A DNA stretch of 64,000 nt from Pseudomonas sp. 6D_7.1_Bac1 (GCF_025465945.1 NZ_JANLNW010000056.1:33430-97429); one strand, 5' to 3'; numbered from the stretch's first letter, positions 17,526 through 27,588 are shown. Program-made: numbers and translations. Notes: generated from the sequence alone by a model not told the origin.

Positions 17526-19379
17526 ATGCTCAAACGCCTTGCCTGTCTGGCGCTGTTTGTCTGCGCCCCGCTGTCTGCCGCGCCTCGCATCGACAACCAA
17601 CGTTTGCAGCAACTGGCCAATGACCCGTTCTGGATTTCCCTGGGCCACTACGAAAGCGCAAAACTCGGTGGCTGGCGCAGCTATGTGAGCGACAAGAAGT
17701 TCTTCCTGGCCCCCCATGGCGCCGAGCATCCCGACGCGGAGCTGGCGGCCACCGTGGAAGCGCTCTACGCACCGGCCAGCAAAGGCCAGCAGCACGCGCA
17801 ATGCGTTTACCCGGCACGCACCCGCTGGTTGAAAGCGCAACTGAACCTGAGCGATTTGCCGACGGTCGACTGCAGCGAGTTCAAACAATGGTTCAAGGAC
17901 GTGTCGCCCCACAGCGCCGTGATGGTCTTTCCGGCGGCTTACCTGAACAGCCCGTCGTCGATGTTCGGCCACACCTTGTTGCGCATCGATCAGGCAGACG
18001 TACAAACCGACCACACTGCCCTGCTCAGCTACGCGATCAATTTCGGCGCCTACATCGAAGGGTCGGACAACAGCATTCTGTATGCCTGGAAAGGCCTGAT
18101 GGGCGGCTATCCGGGGTTGTTCGCGCTGGTGCCCTATCAGGAAAAACTCTCGGAATACCGCAGCCTGGAGAACCGCGATCTGTGGGAATACCGGCTGAAC
18201 CTGACGCAGGTGGAGACCGAGCGCATGGTCGAGCACATCTGGGAACTCAAGCAGATTCAGTTCGATTACTTCTTCTTCGATGAAAACTGCTCCTACCGCT
18301 TGCTGGAGTTGCTGCAAGTGGCGCGGCCAAGCCTCAGGCTCACCGAGCAATTCCCGCTGACCGCGATTCCCACCGACACCGTCAAAGCGGTGAAAGATGC
18401 AGGGCTGGTGGAAAAGATCGATTACCGACCGTCCCGCGAGCGTGAGTTGCTGAGCCGCGCCGCACCGCTCAGTGACGATGAGCAGCAATGGGTGCTTCTG
18501 GTCAGCGCCGACCAGAAACAATTGCAGGAACCGGCCTTCAAGGCCCTGCCACGTGACCGTCAGGCGCTGATTATTGACGCGGCCTATCGTCTTGAACGCT
18601 ACCGCGCCAACGGTCAGGAACGCGATCCACAACGCGCACAACGCAGTTTCGAACTGCTGCGGGCGATCAATCAGAACCCGGCACCGGAGCTAGAGATTCC
18701 TCAACCCGGCCTGCCGGAAGACGGCCACGAATCGCGCACCTGGCAGGCTGGCATCGGCACCCGCGGTGACAAGGCCTTTGGCGAATATGGCCTGCGCATG
18801 GCCTATCACGACCTCAACGACAACGCTGAAAGCTTCCCCCTCGGCGCACAAATCGAAATTCTCCAGATGAAACTGCGCCAGTACGAAGGCAACCACTGGC
18901 AACTGCAGCAACTAGACCTGGCGACCATCCGCTCACTGACCCCGCGCAATGAGCTGCTGCAACCTTGGTCATGGCAGGTGACCGGTGGCCTGGAACGGGT
19001 GCCGGGCAAGCATGACGACGAAACGTTGGTCAGCCACGTCAATGGTGGTGCCGGCGGCACCTGGCAATTGGGCGACGACGTGCTCGGCTTTGCCCTCGGC
19101 ACCGTACGTATCGAACACAACAACGACTTCGCCGGCTTTATCGCCCCGGCTGTCGGTTTCAATAGCGGCGTGCTGTGGAAGAACCCACTGGGCAACCTGA
19201 GCCTGGAAACCAAAGGTGACTACTTCACCAACGGCGAAGTGCGGCGTAGCCTGAGCCTGAACCAGCAGTGGGAATTGTCGCGCAACCTCGGCCTACGCCT
19301 GAGTGCCCAGCGTGAGTTCAGCCATATCGCTTCACCCGAGAACGAAGTGGTGCTCGAGGTGAAGTGGTATCACTATTGA
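17526..19379 (+). CDS. DUF4105 domain periplasmic/outer-membrane protein
   Basis: A 617-residue protein with a signal peptide (MLKRLACLALFVCAPLSAAP). The N-terminal half contains the DUF4105 (Lnb N-terminal type) core, seen as NSPSSMFGHTLLRID, SYAINFGAY and FDENCSYRLLELL. The pattern of a Ser/His/Cys set suggests an NlpC/P60-like hydrolase fold, but activity is unproven. The C-terminal third (residues about 400-617) has alternating hydrophobic strands ending in a Tyr-rich strand, compatible with an outer-membrane beta structure; that is inference. It is separated from the GreA/GreB-like gene by 108 bases. Confidence 0.88.
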   Translation: MLKRLACLALFVCAPLSAAPRIDNQRLQQLANDPFWISLGHYESAKLGGWRSYVSDKKFFLAPHGAEHPDAELAATVEALYAPASKGQQHAQCVYPARTRWLKAQLNLSDLPTVDCSEFKQWFKDVSPHSAVMVFPAAYLNSPSSMFGHTLLRIDQADVQTDHTALLSYAINFGAYIEGSDNSILYAWKGLMGGYPGLFALVPYQEKLSEYRSLENRDLWEYRLNLTQVETERMVEHIWELKQIQFDYFFFDENCSYRLLELLQVARPSLRLTEQFPLTAIPTDTVKAVKDAGLVEKIDYRPSRERELLSRAAPLSDDEQQWVLLVSADQKQLQEPAFKALPRDRQALIIDAAYRLERYRANGQERDPQRAQRSFELLRAINQNPAPELEIPQPGLPEDGHESRTWQAGIGTRGDKAFGEYGLRMAYHDLNDNAESFPLGAQIEILQMKLRQYEGNHWQLQQLDLATIRSLTPRNELLQPWSWQVTGGLERVPGKHDDETLVSHVNGGAGGTWQLGDDVLGFALGTVRIEHNNDFAGFIAPAVGFNSGVLWKNPLGNLSLETKGDYFTNGEVRRSLSLNQQWELSRNLGLRLSAQREFSHIASPENEVVLEVKWYHY

Positions 19380-19487
19380 AGCTGCAAGGACACCATAGGC
19401 TTATCGCTCGCAACAGGTCGTTTTCGGACAACCGCCGAAACCAAAAGCCTGCGACGATGGCCTGAACCCCATTCAGGGAGAACCGCC

Positions 19488-19991
19488 ATGAGCCGCGCTT
19501 TCGTCAATGAAGATAACGCCGCTGCGCAAGCCGACCAGCCGGTAGAACGCCAGGTCAGCACGCAGCCCAACTACGTCACGCCCGAAGGCCTCGCCTTGCT
19601 GCAGGCCAAAGTCGCCGAGTTGCAAACCCTGCACGGCGAACAAGCGGCCCGCGAAGAGGCTGATCCACAGTGGCTGGCCGATCTTGAGCGTGATCTGCGT
19701 TACTTCACTCAACGCCTGCAAAGCGCTCAAGTGGTGACACCGGCCACTTCAACCAAGAAGGTTCAGATTGGCAGTTGGGTGACCTACGCCGATGAACTGG
19801 GCACCGAACGACGTGTGCAACTGGTCGGCGAAGATCAGGCTGCCGCCGCCAAAGGCCTGATCAATTGGAGCTCGCCACTGGGGCGGGCACTGCTCGGCGC
19901 ACAGCTGAACGACGAAGTGCTCTGGCAGCGACCGGCCGGTAATCAACTGATCGAAATCATCCGCATCGAACCGGGTCAAACCACACCCTGA
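19488..19991 (+). CDS. GreA/GreB family transcription elongation factor
   Basis: A 167-residue protein of the GreA/GreB family. An N-terminal coiled-coil region (residues about 30-85, VTPEGLALLQAKVAELQ...) is followed by the C-terminal FKBP-like domain with VQIGSWVTYADELGTERRVQLVGEDQA and SPLGRALLGAQLNDEV. These factors rescue backtracked RNA polymerase. The acidic coiled-coil tip typical of GreA is not obvious, so it may be a Gre-like regulator rather than a cleavage factor. Ribosome binding site AGGGAGAA precedes the ATG. Confidence 0.9.
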   Translation: MSRAFVNEDNAAAQADQPVERQVSTQPNYVTPEGLALLQAKVAELQTLHGEQAAREEADPQWLADLERDLRYFTQRLQSAQVVTPATSTKKVQIGSWVTYADELGTERRVQLVGEDQAAAAKGLINWSSPLGRALLGAQLNDEVLWQRPAGNQLIEIIRIEPGQTTP

Positions 19992-20010
19992 GCCAGGGAA
20001 CGATCACGCA

Positions 20011-20044
20011 AAAAAAAACGGAGCCCGAAGGCTCCGTTCTTTAT
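20011..20044. terminator. Bidirectional terminator between Gre-like gene and ettA
   Basis: An A-run, then ACGGAGCC-CGAA-GGCTCCGT and TTCTTT. It can serve both the plus-strand Gre-like gene and minus-strand ettA. Confidence 0.88.
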
Positions 20045-20057
20045 GCAACCCGCCTGA

Positions 20058-21722
20058 TCAGGCCAGTTTCTTGTGGCGTACCCGGTGTGGCTGGGAAGCC
20101 GCATCGCCAAGACGCTGTTTGCGATCGGCTTCGTACTCGGTGTAGTTGCCTTCGAAGAACACCGCTTGCGAGTCGTCTTCGTACGCCAGGATGTGAGTCG
20201 CGACGCGGTCAAGGAACCACCGATCGTGGGAGATCACAATGGCGGCGCCCGGGAAGTCCAGCAGGGCTTCTTCCAGGGAACGCAAGGTTTCAACGTCGAG
20301 GTCGTTGGACGGTTCGTCGAGCAGCAGGACGTTGCCGCCCTCTTTCAGGGTCAGCGCCAGGTGCAAGCGACCACGCTCACCACCGGACAGGTCCTTGACG
20401 AACTTCTGCTGATCGCCGCCCTTGAAGTTGAAACGGCCAACGTAGGTGCGCGACGGGATCTCGTAGTTGCCGATGCGGATCTGGTCGGAACCGTCGGAGA
20501 TCTGCTGGAACACGGTCTTGCTGCCATCCAGGTCCTCACGGCTCTGGTCAACGCAGGCCAGTTGCACGGTTTCGCCGACTTCGATGCTGCCTGAATCCGG
20601 TTGTTCCTTGCCCATCAGCATGCGGAACAGTGTGGATTTACCCGCACCGTTACCGCCGATCACGCCGACGATGGCGCCTTTGGGCATGGAGAACGACAGG
20701 TTGTCGATCAGCACGCGATCGCCATAGCCCTTGCTGACGTTCTTGAACTCGATGACCTTGTCACCCAGGCGAGGACCGGCCGGAATGTAGATCTCGTTGG
20801 TTTCGCTGCGCTTCTGGAATTCCTGCGATTGCATTTCTTCGAAGCGTTGCAGACGAGCCTTGGATTTCGACTGGCGGGCCTTGGCGCCTTTGCGCACCCA
20901 CTCCAGTTCTTCCTTCATGGCCTTTTCATGAGCCGACTGCTGCTTGGATTCAGCGGCCAGACGATCGGACTTGGCTTCCAGCCAGCCCGAATAGTTGCCT
21001 TCGTACGGAATACCGGCACCGCGGTCAAGTTCCAGAATCCAGCCAGCGACGTTGTCCAGGAAGTAACGGTCGTGCGTGATCGCAACCACGGTCCCCGGGA
21101 AGTCGTGGAGGAAATGCTCCAGCCAGGCCACGGAATCGGCGTCCAGGTGGTTGGTCGGTTCGTCGAGCAGCAGCATGTCCGGCGCGGACAGCAGCAGACG
21201 GCACAGGGCCACGCGACGTTTTTCACCACCGGACAGGTGTTCGATCCTGGCATCCCAGGCCGGCAGGCGCAGCGCATCGGCGGCGACTTCCAGTTGGCGA
21301 TCCAGGTTGTGACCGTCGCCCGCTTGCAGAATGGCTTCGAGTTTGGCCTGTTCAGCGGCCAGTTTGTCGAAGTCGGCATCCGGGTCGGCGTATTCGGCGT
21401 AGACCTGATCCAGACGCGCCTGGGCGTCCTTGATCACGCTGACCGCTTCCTCGACCACGTCACGCACGGTCTTGGTCGGATCCAGCAGCGGCTCTTGCGG
21501 CAGGTAGCCGATGTTCAGGTCCGGCATCGGACGAGCTTCGCCGTCGAACTCGGTGTCGACGCCGGCCATGATTTTCAGCAGAGTGGACTTACCCGAGCCG
21601 TTGAGGCCGAGTACGCCGATCTTGGCGCCCGGGAAGAACGACAACGAAATGTTTTTCAGGATTTCCCGCTTCGGCGGAACAACTTTGCCCAGCCGATGCA
21701 TGGTGAAGACGTATTGAGCCAT
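20058..21722 (-). CDS. ettA: Energy-dependent translational throttle protein EttA
   Basis: A 554-residue ABC-F ATPase that binds the ribosomal E site and couples translation to cellular ATP/ADP. Two ABC domains are visible: Walker A GLNGSGKST near residue 40 with LSGGEKRR, and GGNGAGKST near residue 355 with LSGGERGR. The linker between them is basic and helical, as expected for the P-site tRNA interaction motif. There are no membrane segments. Length equals the family norm. Its promoter lies in the divergent gap with morA. Confidence 0.96.
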   Translation of the reverse strand: MAQYVFTMHRLGKVVPPKREILKNISLSFFPGAKIGVLGLNGSGKSTLLKIMAGVDTEFDGEARPMPDLNIGYLPQEPLLDPTKTVRDVVEEAVSVIKDAQARLDQVYAEYADPDADFDKLAAEQAKLEAILQAGDGHNLDRQLEVAADALRLPAWDARIEHLSGGEKRRVALCRLLLSAPDMLLLDEPTNHLDADSVAWLEHFLHDFPGTVVAITHDRYFLDNVAGWILELDRGAGIPYEGNYSGWLEAKSDRLAAESKQQSAHEKAMKEELEWVRKGAKARQSKSKARLQRFEEMQSQEFQKRSETNEIYIPAGPRLGDKVIEFKNVSKGYGDRVLIDNLSFSMPKGAIVGVIGGNGAGKSTLFRMLMGKEQPDSGSIEVGETVQLACVDQSREDLDGSKTVFQQISDGSDQIRIGNYEIPSRTYVGRFNFKGGDQQKFVKDLSGGERGRLHLALTLKEGGNVLLLDEPSNDLDVETLRSLEEALLDFPGAAIVISHDRWFLDRVATHILAYEDDSQAVFFEGNYTEYEADRKQRLGDAASQPHRVRHKKLA

Positions 21723-22006
21723 GGAGAACCTAGGGTCAGTGACTGATGAATTAAGCGCGGGCGAAGCCGGGGCCAGGCCATACGCGCCGCCAGCGATTGA
21801 TCGTTATCAATGCGCGCGCGCGGAAAAAGCCTGAGTCTAGGAGCTGGAACGCTCCCGCGTAACCGGCAAAGCTACCTTAATGATGAAAGGCAGTCCAGCC
21901 GAGAGGGGCTGGCACTTTGCCACAACTCAAGGCATGCTAGCCGCCCTCCGGGCGTCCGGCTTATAGTGCACGTCGCGCCAATCCAGCCAAACCGCAGGAT
22001 CACAGT

Positions 22007-25000
22007 TTGTCCAATGTCACTCCGCCTTCGTCCGTGAGCGCACTGCACCCTGCGACCGGATCGCCCCTGCGCGGCACCTTGAAAGGCGCGTTGGCGACGC
22101 TTGCCCTGCTGTTGCTCGGATTGCTGTTCTGGCAGTTACTTGATCAACTGAGCGAAACCCAAAAAAACCAGCGCCAATACACCATCGACTACACCGCCGA
22201 TCTGGCCGCGCAAGTCAGCCTGAACATGGCGCTCAACGCCCAGATCGCGCTGAATCTGCTACCGATCATCGAACAACCGCAAACCGCCGACCAGCAACAG
22301 GCGTTGTTGCGCAAATTGCAGCAATCCTTGCCTGACGCGCTCAGCCTGGCGCTGCTCAGCCCCTCGGGGAAAGTCCTCAGTGACAGCACCAGCGACAGCC
22401 AGGATGCCGACTACCTGAGCGATCTGGTCCGGCGCAGTCGCGCCCAGGCGCACTATTTCAGCAACGCCAACGACGGTTCGGTGGTGCATCTATTGCTGCA
22501 CCAGGCCAGCGGCAGCACTCGCGGCTACTGGGTCTTGCGCCTGCGACCGACGTTTTTCTCTTCATTGACCAAACAGAGTGAGGCGGGAATCCGTCCGCAG
22601 TGGGTGGTGGAAAACCGCATCAATCAACAGATCATCAGCCGCGACGACGGGTTGCCATCCAGCAAGCCGGACACGGTAAACGCCGATGACCTGGCCAACA
22701 GCGTGCTGGTCGTTCCACTCAGTAACAGCGACTGGCAGTTACGCGGGCTGTTTGACCGGCAACGGGTGATCGAGCAACTGCTGCCGGCGTTTATCGGTAA
22801 ATGCCTGCTGGGGCTGGCCCTGTCGCTGATACCGCTCATCGCATTGTTGAATATGCGCCGACGCCAGCGTCAATTGCATGAAGGCCGTCGACGCTATCAA
22901 GACATCTTCGACGGTACCGGTGTTGCGCTCTGCGTGCTTGATCTGTCCGGGCTCAAGGCCTGCTTCGACAAGGCACAACTGCAGACCAGCGAGCAATTGC
23001 GGCTGTGGCTGGAGAACGCCGAACAACGCCGGCAATTGCTGCAAGAGTTGCGCATCACTGAAGTCAACCAGGTTGCCTTGCACCTACTCAATGTTCAGTC
23101 CTGCGAGCACGCCTGGAAGCTGTTGATCGAAGGCGGGCCACTGGATGGCACTGCCATCGGCAACCAGCTACTCGACGCCGTGCTCAACCAGCAGAAACAG
23201 CTGGAACTGGAGATCAAGCTCAAGGACACCCAGGGCCGCGACCAGCATTTGTGGCTGGTGCTGCGTTTGCCGGAAGAACAGCACGACGCCAAAGCGGTGA
23301 TCCTCAGCATCACTGACATCACCAGCCGCAAACTGGTCGAGCTGTCGCTGCTGGAACGTGAAGGTTTCTGGTCGGATGTCGTGCGCACCGTCCCGGATCA
23401 CCTCTACGTGCAAGACGTGATAAGCCAGCGGATGATTTTCAGCAACCATCACCTGGGCCAGACGCTGGGATACAGCAAAACCGAACTGCATCAGATGGGC
23501 GAGTACTTCTGGGAAATTCTGCTGCACCCTGAAGACGCCGATCATTACCACCGCTTGCGTCAGGAACAACGCCAGGCCGGTTACACCCAACTGCTTCAGT
23601 GCCAGTTGCGTTTCCGCCACCGCGACGGTAAATGGCTGCGTTTCGAAATCCGCGAGCAGGCGCTGGCGCGGGACAAGCACGACCAGGTCACCCGCATCAT
23701 TGGCGTGGCCAAAGACATTACCGATCAGATCGAAGCCAGCGAATCCTTGCGCGACAGTGAACAGCGCTACCGGATGCTCGCTGAAAGCATCAGCGACGTG
23801 ATTTTCTCCACCGACAGCAAACTCTCGCTCAATTACGTCAGCCCGTCGGTGAACGCTGTACTGGGCTATGACGTTGACTGGATCTTCCAGAACGGCTGGC
23901 AATCAACCATTGCCAACCCGCAACAATTGACCGGCATCTACAGCCTGATGGACCGGGTCAGCAAGGCCCTGGATAAGCCCGAGCAACTGGCGCAACTGCG
24001 CAGTCAGGTGCAAACCCAGTTGTTTCTGTTCGACTGTTTGCGCGCCGACGGTCGCAAGATCCCGATCGAACTGCGCCTGGTATTGGTGTGGGATGAACAT
24101 GGCGCGTTCGAAGGCGTGCTCGGGGTCGGCCGTGATATCAGCCAACAGCGCCGCGCCGAGAAAGACCTGCGTATGGCGGCCACGGTTTTCGAGCACTCGA
24201 CATCAGCGATTCTGATCACCGACCCGGCCGGCTACATCGTGCAGGCCAACGAGGCCTTCAGCCGCGTCAGCGGTTATGAAGTGGCGCAGGTCCTCGACCA
24301 GTTGCCAAATATGCTGACCGTCGATGATCAGCAGGAAGCTCACCTGCGCTATGTGCTCAAGCAACTGCATCAGCACAGCACCTGGGAAGGCGAAGTCTGG
24401 CTCAAACGCCGCAACGGTGAACACTACCCGGCCTGGGTTGGCATCACCGCGGTACTCGATGACGAAGGCGACCTCGCCAGCTATGTGTGCTTCTTCAGCG
24501 ACATCAGCGAGCGCAAGGCCAGCGAACAACGGATTCACCGCCTCGCCTACTACGACGCCCTGACCCACCTGCCCAACCGCACCTTGTTCCAGGACCGACT
24601 GCACACCGCACTGCAATCGGCGGAGCGGCAGAAGTCGTGGGTGGTGCTGATGTTCCTCGACCTCGACCGTTTCAAACCGATCAACGACTCCCTCGGCCAC
24701 GCCGCCGGCGACCGCATGCTCAAGGAAATGGCCACTCGCCTGCTCGGCTGCGTCGATGAAGATGACACCGTGGCGCGCATGGGCGGCGACGAGTTCACCT
24801 TGCTCCTGCAATCGCGTGTCAACCGCGAGATCGCCCTGAACCGGGCGATTCATGTGGCCGAACAGATTCTTGCCAGCCTGGTGAAACCGTTTGTCCTCGA
24901 AGGTCGCGAGTTCTTTGTCACCGCCAGTATCGGCATCGCCTTGAGTCCGCAGGACGGCAACGAGCTGAGCCAGCTGATGAAGAACGCCGACACCGCGATG

Positions 25001-25855
25001 TACCACGCCAAGGAGCGCGGCAAGAACAACTTCCAGTTTTATCAGGCCGACATGAACGCCAGCGCCCTGGAGCGTCTGGAGCTGGAAAGCGACCTGCGCC
25101 ACGCCCTTGAGCAAAACGAATTCGTTCTGTACTACCAGCCGCAATTCAGCGGCGACGGTAAACGCCTGACCGGTGCCGAAGCCCTGCTGCGCTGGCGTCA
25201 TCCGCGTCGCGGGCTGGTGCCGCCGGGAGACTTCATTCCAGTGCTCGAAGAGCTCGGGCTGGTGGTGGATGTCGGCGACTGGGTCATCAGCGAGGCCTGC
25301 CGTCAGCTCAAGAGCTGGCACCAGAGCAAGGTCCGCGTACCGAAAGTCTCGGTGAACATCTCCGCACGGCAATTCTCCGACGGCCAACTCGGCACGCGCA
25401 TCGCCACCATCCTCAAGGACACTGGCCTGCCACCGGCCTGTCTGGAACTGGAGCTGACCGAAAGTATCCTGATGCGTGAAGTCAGCGAAGCCATGCAGAT
25501 TCTCGCCGGGCTGAAAAACCTTGGCCTGAGCATCGCGGTCGATGACTTCGGCACCGGCTATTCATCGCTGAACTACTTGAAGCAGTTCCCGATCGATGTG
25601 CTGAAAATCGACCGGACCTTCGTCGACGGCCTGCCGTCCGGTGAACAGGACGCGCAGATTGCCCGGGCGATCATCGCCATGGCCCACAGCCTGAACCTGG
25701 CGGTCATCGCCGAGGGCGTGGAAACCCACGAACAGCTCGACTTCCTGCGTGAACACGGCTGCGACGAGGTGCAGGGTTACCTGTTCGGCCGGCCGATGCC
25801 GGCGGGTCGCTTCGAAGCGCAGTTCAGCAATGATGCGTTGTTCATGTTCGACTGA
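22007..25855 (+). CDS. morA: Membrane GGDEF/EAL c-di-GMP protein, MorA-like
   Basis: A 1282-residue protein. Membrane helices lie near residues 29-48 and 265-290, enclosing a periplasmic sensor. Several PAS domains with PAC motifs follow, then GGDEF (926-930 intact) and EAL (Glu1058 in AEALLRW, with DDFGTGYSS later). It may both make and degrade c-di-GMP. The inhibitory RxxD site five residues before GGDEF is replaced by DEDD, so product inhibition there is unlikely. Position directly before glyA matches P. aeruginosa morA. The start is TTG with CAGGA upstream; an in-frame GTG at residue 10 is an alternative. Confidence 0.92.
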   Translation: MSNVTPPSSVSALHPATGSPLRGTLKGALATLALLLLGLLFWQLLDQLSETQKNQRQYTIDYTADLAAQVSLNMALNAQIALNLLPIIEQPQTADQQQALLRKLQQSLPDALSLALLSPSGKVLSDSTSDSQDADYLSDLVRRSRAQAHYFSNANDGSVVHLLLHQASGSTRGYWVLRLRPTFFSSLTKQSEAGIRPQWVVENRINQQIISRDDGLPSSKPDTVNADDLANSVLVVPLSNSDWQLRGLFDRQRVIEQLLPAFIGKCLLGLALSLIPLIALLNMRRRQRQLHEGRRRYQDIFDGTGVALCVLDLSGLKACFDKAQLQTSEQLRLWLENAEQRRQLLQELRITEVNQVALHLLNVQSCEHAWKLLIEGGPLDGTAIGNQLLDAVLNQQKQLELEIKLKDTQGRDQHLWLVLRLPEEQHDAKAVILSITDITSRKLVELSLLEREGFWSDVVRTVPDHLYVQDVISQRMIFSNHHLGQTLGYSKTELHQMGEYFWEILLHPEDADHYHRLRQEQRQAGYTQLLQCQLRFRHRDGKWLRFEIREQALARDKHDQVTRIIGVAKDITDQIEASESLRDSEQRYRMLAESISDVIFSTDSKLSLNYVSPSVNAVLGYDVDWIFQNGWQSTIANPQQLTGIYSLMDRVSKALDKPEQLAQLRSQVQTQLFLFDCLRADGRKIPIELRLVLVWDEHGAFEGVLGVGRDISQQRRAEKDLRMAATVFEHSTSAILITDPAGYIVQANEAFSRVSGYEVAQVLDQLPNMLTVDDQQEAHLRYVLKQLHQHSTWEGEVWLKRRNGEHYPAWVGITAVLDDEGDLASYVCFFSDISERKASEQRIHRLAYYDALTHLPNRTLFQDRLHTALQSAERQKSWVVLMFLDLDRFKPINDSLGHAAGDRMLKEMATRLLGCVDEDDTVARMGGDEFTLLLQSRVNREIALNRAIHVAEQILASLVKPFVLEGREFFVTASIGIALSPQDGNELSQLMKNADTAMYHAKERGKNNFQFYQADMNASALERLELESDLRHALEQNEFVLYYQPQFSGDGKRLTGAEALLRWRHPRRGLVPPGDFIPVLEELGLVVDVGDWVISEACRQLKSWHQSKVRVPKVSVNISARQFSDGQLGTRIATILKDTGLPPACLELELTESILMREVSEAMQILAGLKNLGLSIAVDDFGTGYSSLNYLKQFPIDVLKIDRTFVDGLPSGEQDAQIARAIIAMAHSLNLAVIAEGVETHEQLDFLREHGCDEVQGYLFGRPMPAGRFEAQFSNDALFMFD

Positions 25856-25879
25856 GATTTTTAGCGCCACAGATGACGT

Positions 25880-25946
25880 CATCGCGAGCAGGCTCGCTCC
25901 CACATTTGAAATGCGCTCCCCCTGTGGGAGCGAGCCTGCTCGCGAT
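25880..25946. repeat. Inverted REP pair, reversed order
   Basis: ATCGCGAGCAGGCTCGCTCC comes first and GGAGCGAGCCTGCTCGCGAT second, separated by about 20 bases. The order of the two arms is opposite to most other pairs here. Lies between morA and glyA. Confidence 0.88.
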
Positions 25947-26078
25947 TGGGCCGGCACGATCACCGCTGATCCCTGCATGAACACCACTTGTCTGCGACAT
26001 GATGTCCTTTCATATGCCAGACAAAACCCATTGGGTTAGAATGCCTTCCTTTTCTGCCCCCGATCCTTGAGGACCGCC

Positions 26079-27332
26079 ATGTTCAGCCGTGATTTGACTA
26101 TTGCCAAGTACGACGCCGACCTTTTTGCCGCCATGGAGCAAGAAGCTCAGCGCCAGGAAGAACACATCGAGCTGATCGCTTCGGAAAACTACACCAGCCC
26201 AGCGGTGATGGAAGCTCAAGGCTCGGTTCTGACCAACAAGTACGCCGAAGGCTACCCAGGCAAGCGCTACTACGGCGGTTGCGAGTACGTCGACGTGGTT
26301 GAGCAGCTTGCAATTGATCGAGCCAAGCAGCTGTTCGGCGCCGATTACGCCAACGTTCAGCCGCACGCCGGTTCGCAAGCCAACAGCGCCGTTTACCTGG
26401 CCCTGCTGCAAGCTGGCGACACCCTCCTGGGCATGAGCCTGGCCCACGGCGGTCACCTGACCCACGGTGCCAGCGTTTCCTCCTCCGGCAAGCTGTACAA
26501 CGCCGTGCAGTACGGTATCGATGCCAACGGCCTGATCGACTACGACGAAGTCGAGCGTCTGGCAGTTGAGCACAAGCCAAAAATGATCGTGGCCGGTTTC
26601 TCTGCCTACTCGCAGATCCTGGACTTCCCGCGCTTCCGTGAAATCGCTGACAAGGTCGGCGCCTACCTGTTTGTCGACATGGCTCACGTGGCCGGCCTGG
26701 TCGCTGCTGGCGTCTACCCGAACCCGGTTCCATTCGCTGACGTGGTCACCACCACGACCCACAAGACCCTGCGCGGTCCACGTGGCGGTCTGATCCTGGC
26801 TCGCGCCAACGCCGATATCGAGAAGAAGCTGAACTCCGCGGTATTCCCGGGCGCCCAGGGCGGCCCGCTGGAACACGTGATCGCCGCTAAAGCGATCTGC
26901 TTCAAGGAAGCACTGCAGCCAGAGTTCAAGACCTACCAGCAACAAGTGGTCAAGAACGCCCAGGCCATGGCCGGCGTGTTCATCGAGCGCGGCTTTGACG
27001 TGGTGTCCGGCGGTACTGAAAACCACCTGTTCCTGTTGTCGCTGATCAAGCAGGAAATCTCCGGTAAAGACGCCGACGCCGCTCTGGGCAAGGCTTTCAT
27101 CACCGTGAACAAGAACTCGGTACCGAACGATCCACGCTCCCCGTTCGTCACCTCCGGCCTGCGTTTCGGTACTCCGGCTGTGACCACTCGTGGCTTCAAA
27201 GAGGCTGAGTGCAAAGAGCTGGCCGGCTGGATCTGCGACATCCTGGCAGATCTTTCCAACGACGCCGTCATCGACGCCGTTCGTGAGAAGGTCAAGGCTA
27301 TCTGCAAGAAGCTGCCGGTATACGGCGCTTAA
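26079..27332 (+). CDS. glyA: Serine hydroxymethyltransferase
   Basis: A 417-residue PLP enzyme that interconverts serine and glycine and loads tetrahydrofolate with a one-carbon unit. The PLP-binding lysine is in TTTTHKTLRGPRGG. The N-terminal region has IELIASENYTSPAVMEAQGS and the glycine-rich YAEGYPGKRYYGG. The start MFSRDL at 26079 has GAGGA seven bases upstream. TAGAAT at 26037-26042 is a possible -10 box. A strong terminator follows. P. fluorescens strains usually carry more than one glyA; this is the copy next to morA. Confidence 0.97.
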   Translation: MFSRDLTIAKYDADLFAAMEQEAQRQEEHIELIASENYTSPAVMEAQGSVLTNKYAEGYPGKRYYGGCEYVDVVEQLAIDRAKQLFGADYANVQPHAGSQANSAVYLALLQAGDTLLGMSLAHGGHLTHGASVSSSGKLYNAVQYGIDANGLIDYDEVERLAVEHKPKMIVAGFSAYSQILDFPRFREIADKVGAYLFVDMAHVAGLVAAGVYPNPVPFADVVTTTTHKTLRGPRGGLILARANADIEKKLNSAVFPGAQGGPLEHVIAAKAICFKEALQPEFKTYQQQVVKNAQAMAGVFIERGFDVVSGGTENHLFLLSLIKQEISGKDADAALGKAFITVNKNSVPNDPRSPFVTSGLRFGTPAVTTRGFKEAECKELAGWICDILADLSNDAVIDAVREKVKAICKKLPVYGA

Positions 27333-27356
27333 TCAGCCCGCTTAACCGCAGCACAA

Positions 27357-27387
27357 AGAAACCGGCCAGTGATGGCCGGTTTTTTTT
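27357..27387 (+). terminator. Terminator after glyA
   Basis: AACCGGCC-AGTGAT-GGCCGGTT followed by a run of eight T residues, 24 bases after the stop. Confidence 0.92.
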
Positions 27388-27425
27388 GCCTGCAAAACCG
27401 CTCAAGTCCGGGCCTTGCCATCCAA

Positions 27426-27438
27426 CTGGTAAGACCGG
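27426..27438. promoter_or_regulatory. Candidate GntR/FadR-type operator 1
   Basis: CTGGTAAGACCGG fits the TGGTnnnACCA pattern known for FadR-subfamily GntR regulators, with one deviation. It lies upstream of the symporter gene, whose neighbours encode two such regulators. Confidence 0.5.
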
Positions 27439-27510
27439 TAAAGCCAATTCGTCATTTTCTGCTTGCGATCATCTGAAAACAGCGCCTAAACTGCGCCTGC
27501 ACTGGACATA

Positions 27511-27523
27511 CCGGTAAGACCAC
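27511..27523. promoter_or_regulatory. Candidate GntR/FadR-type operator 2
   Basis: CCGGTAAGACCAC repeats the GGTAAGACC core of site 1, 85 bases downstream and 66 bases before the symporter start. Confidence 0.5.
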
Positions 27524-27588
27524 AATAATTAAGTCCTGAGTCTGATGCCGTGCGCACAGCAACCAGGACACTCACCAGGACTCCTCCC

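Noticed and set aside
24203..25387. 394-codon minus-strand open frame inside morA
   Set aside because: Antisense shadow of the GGDEF/EAL coding region.
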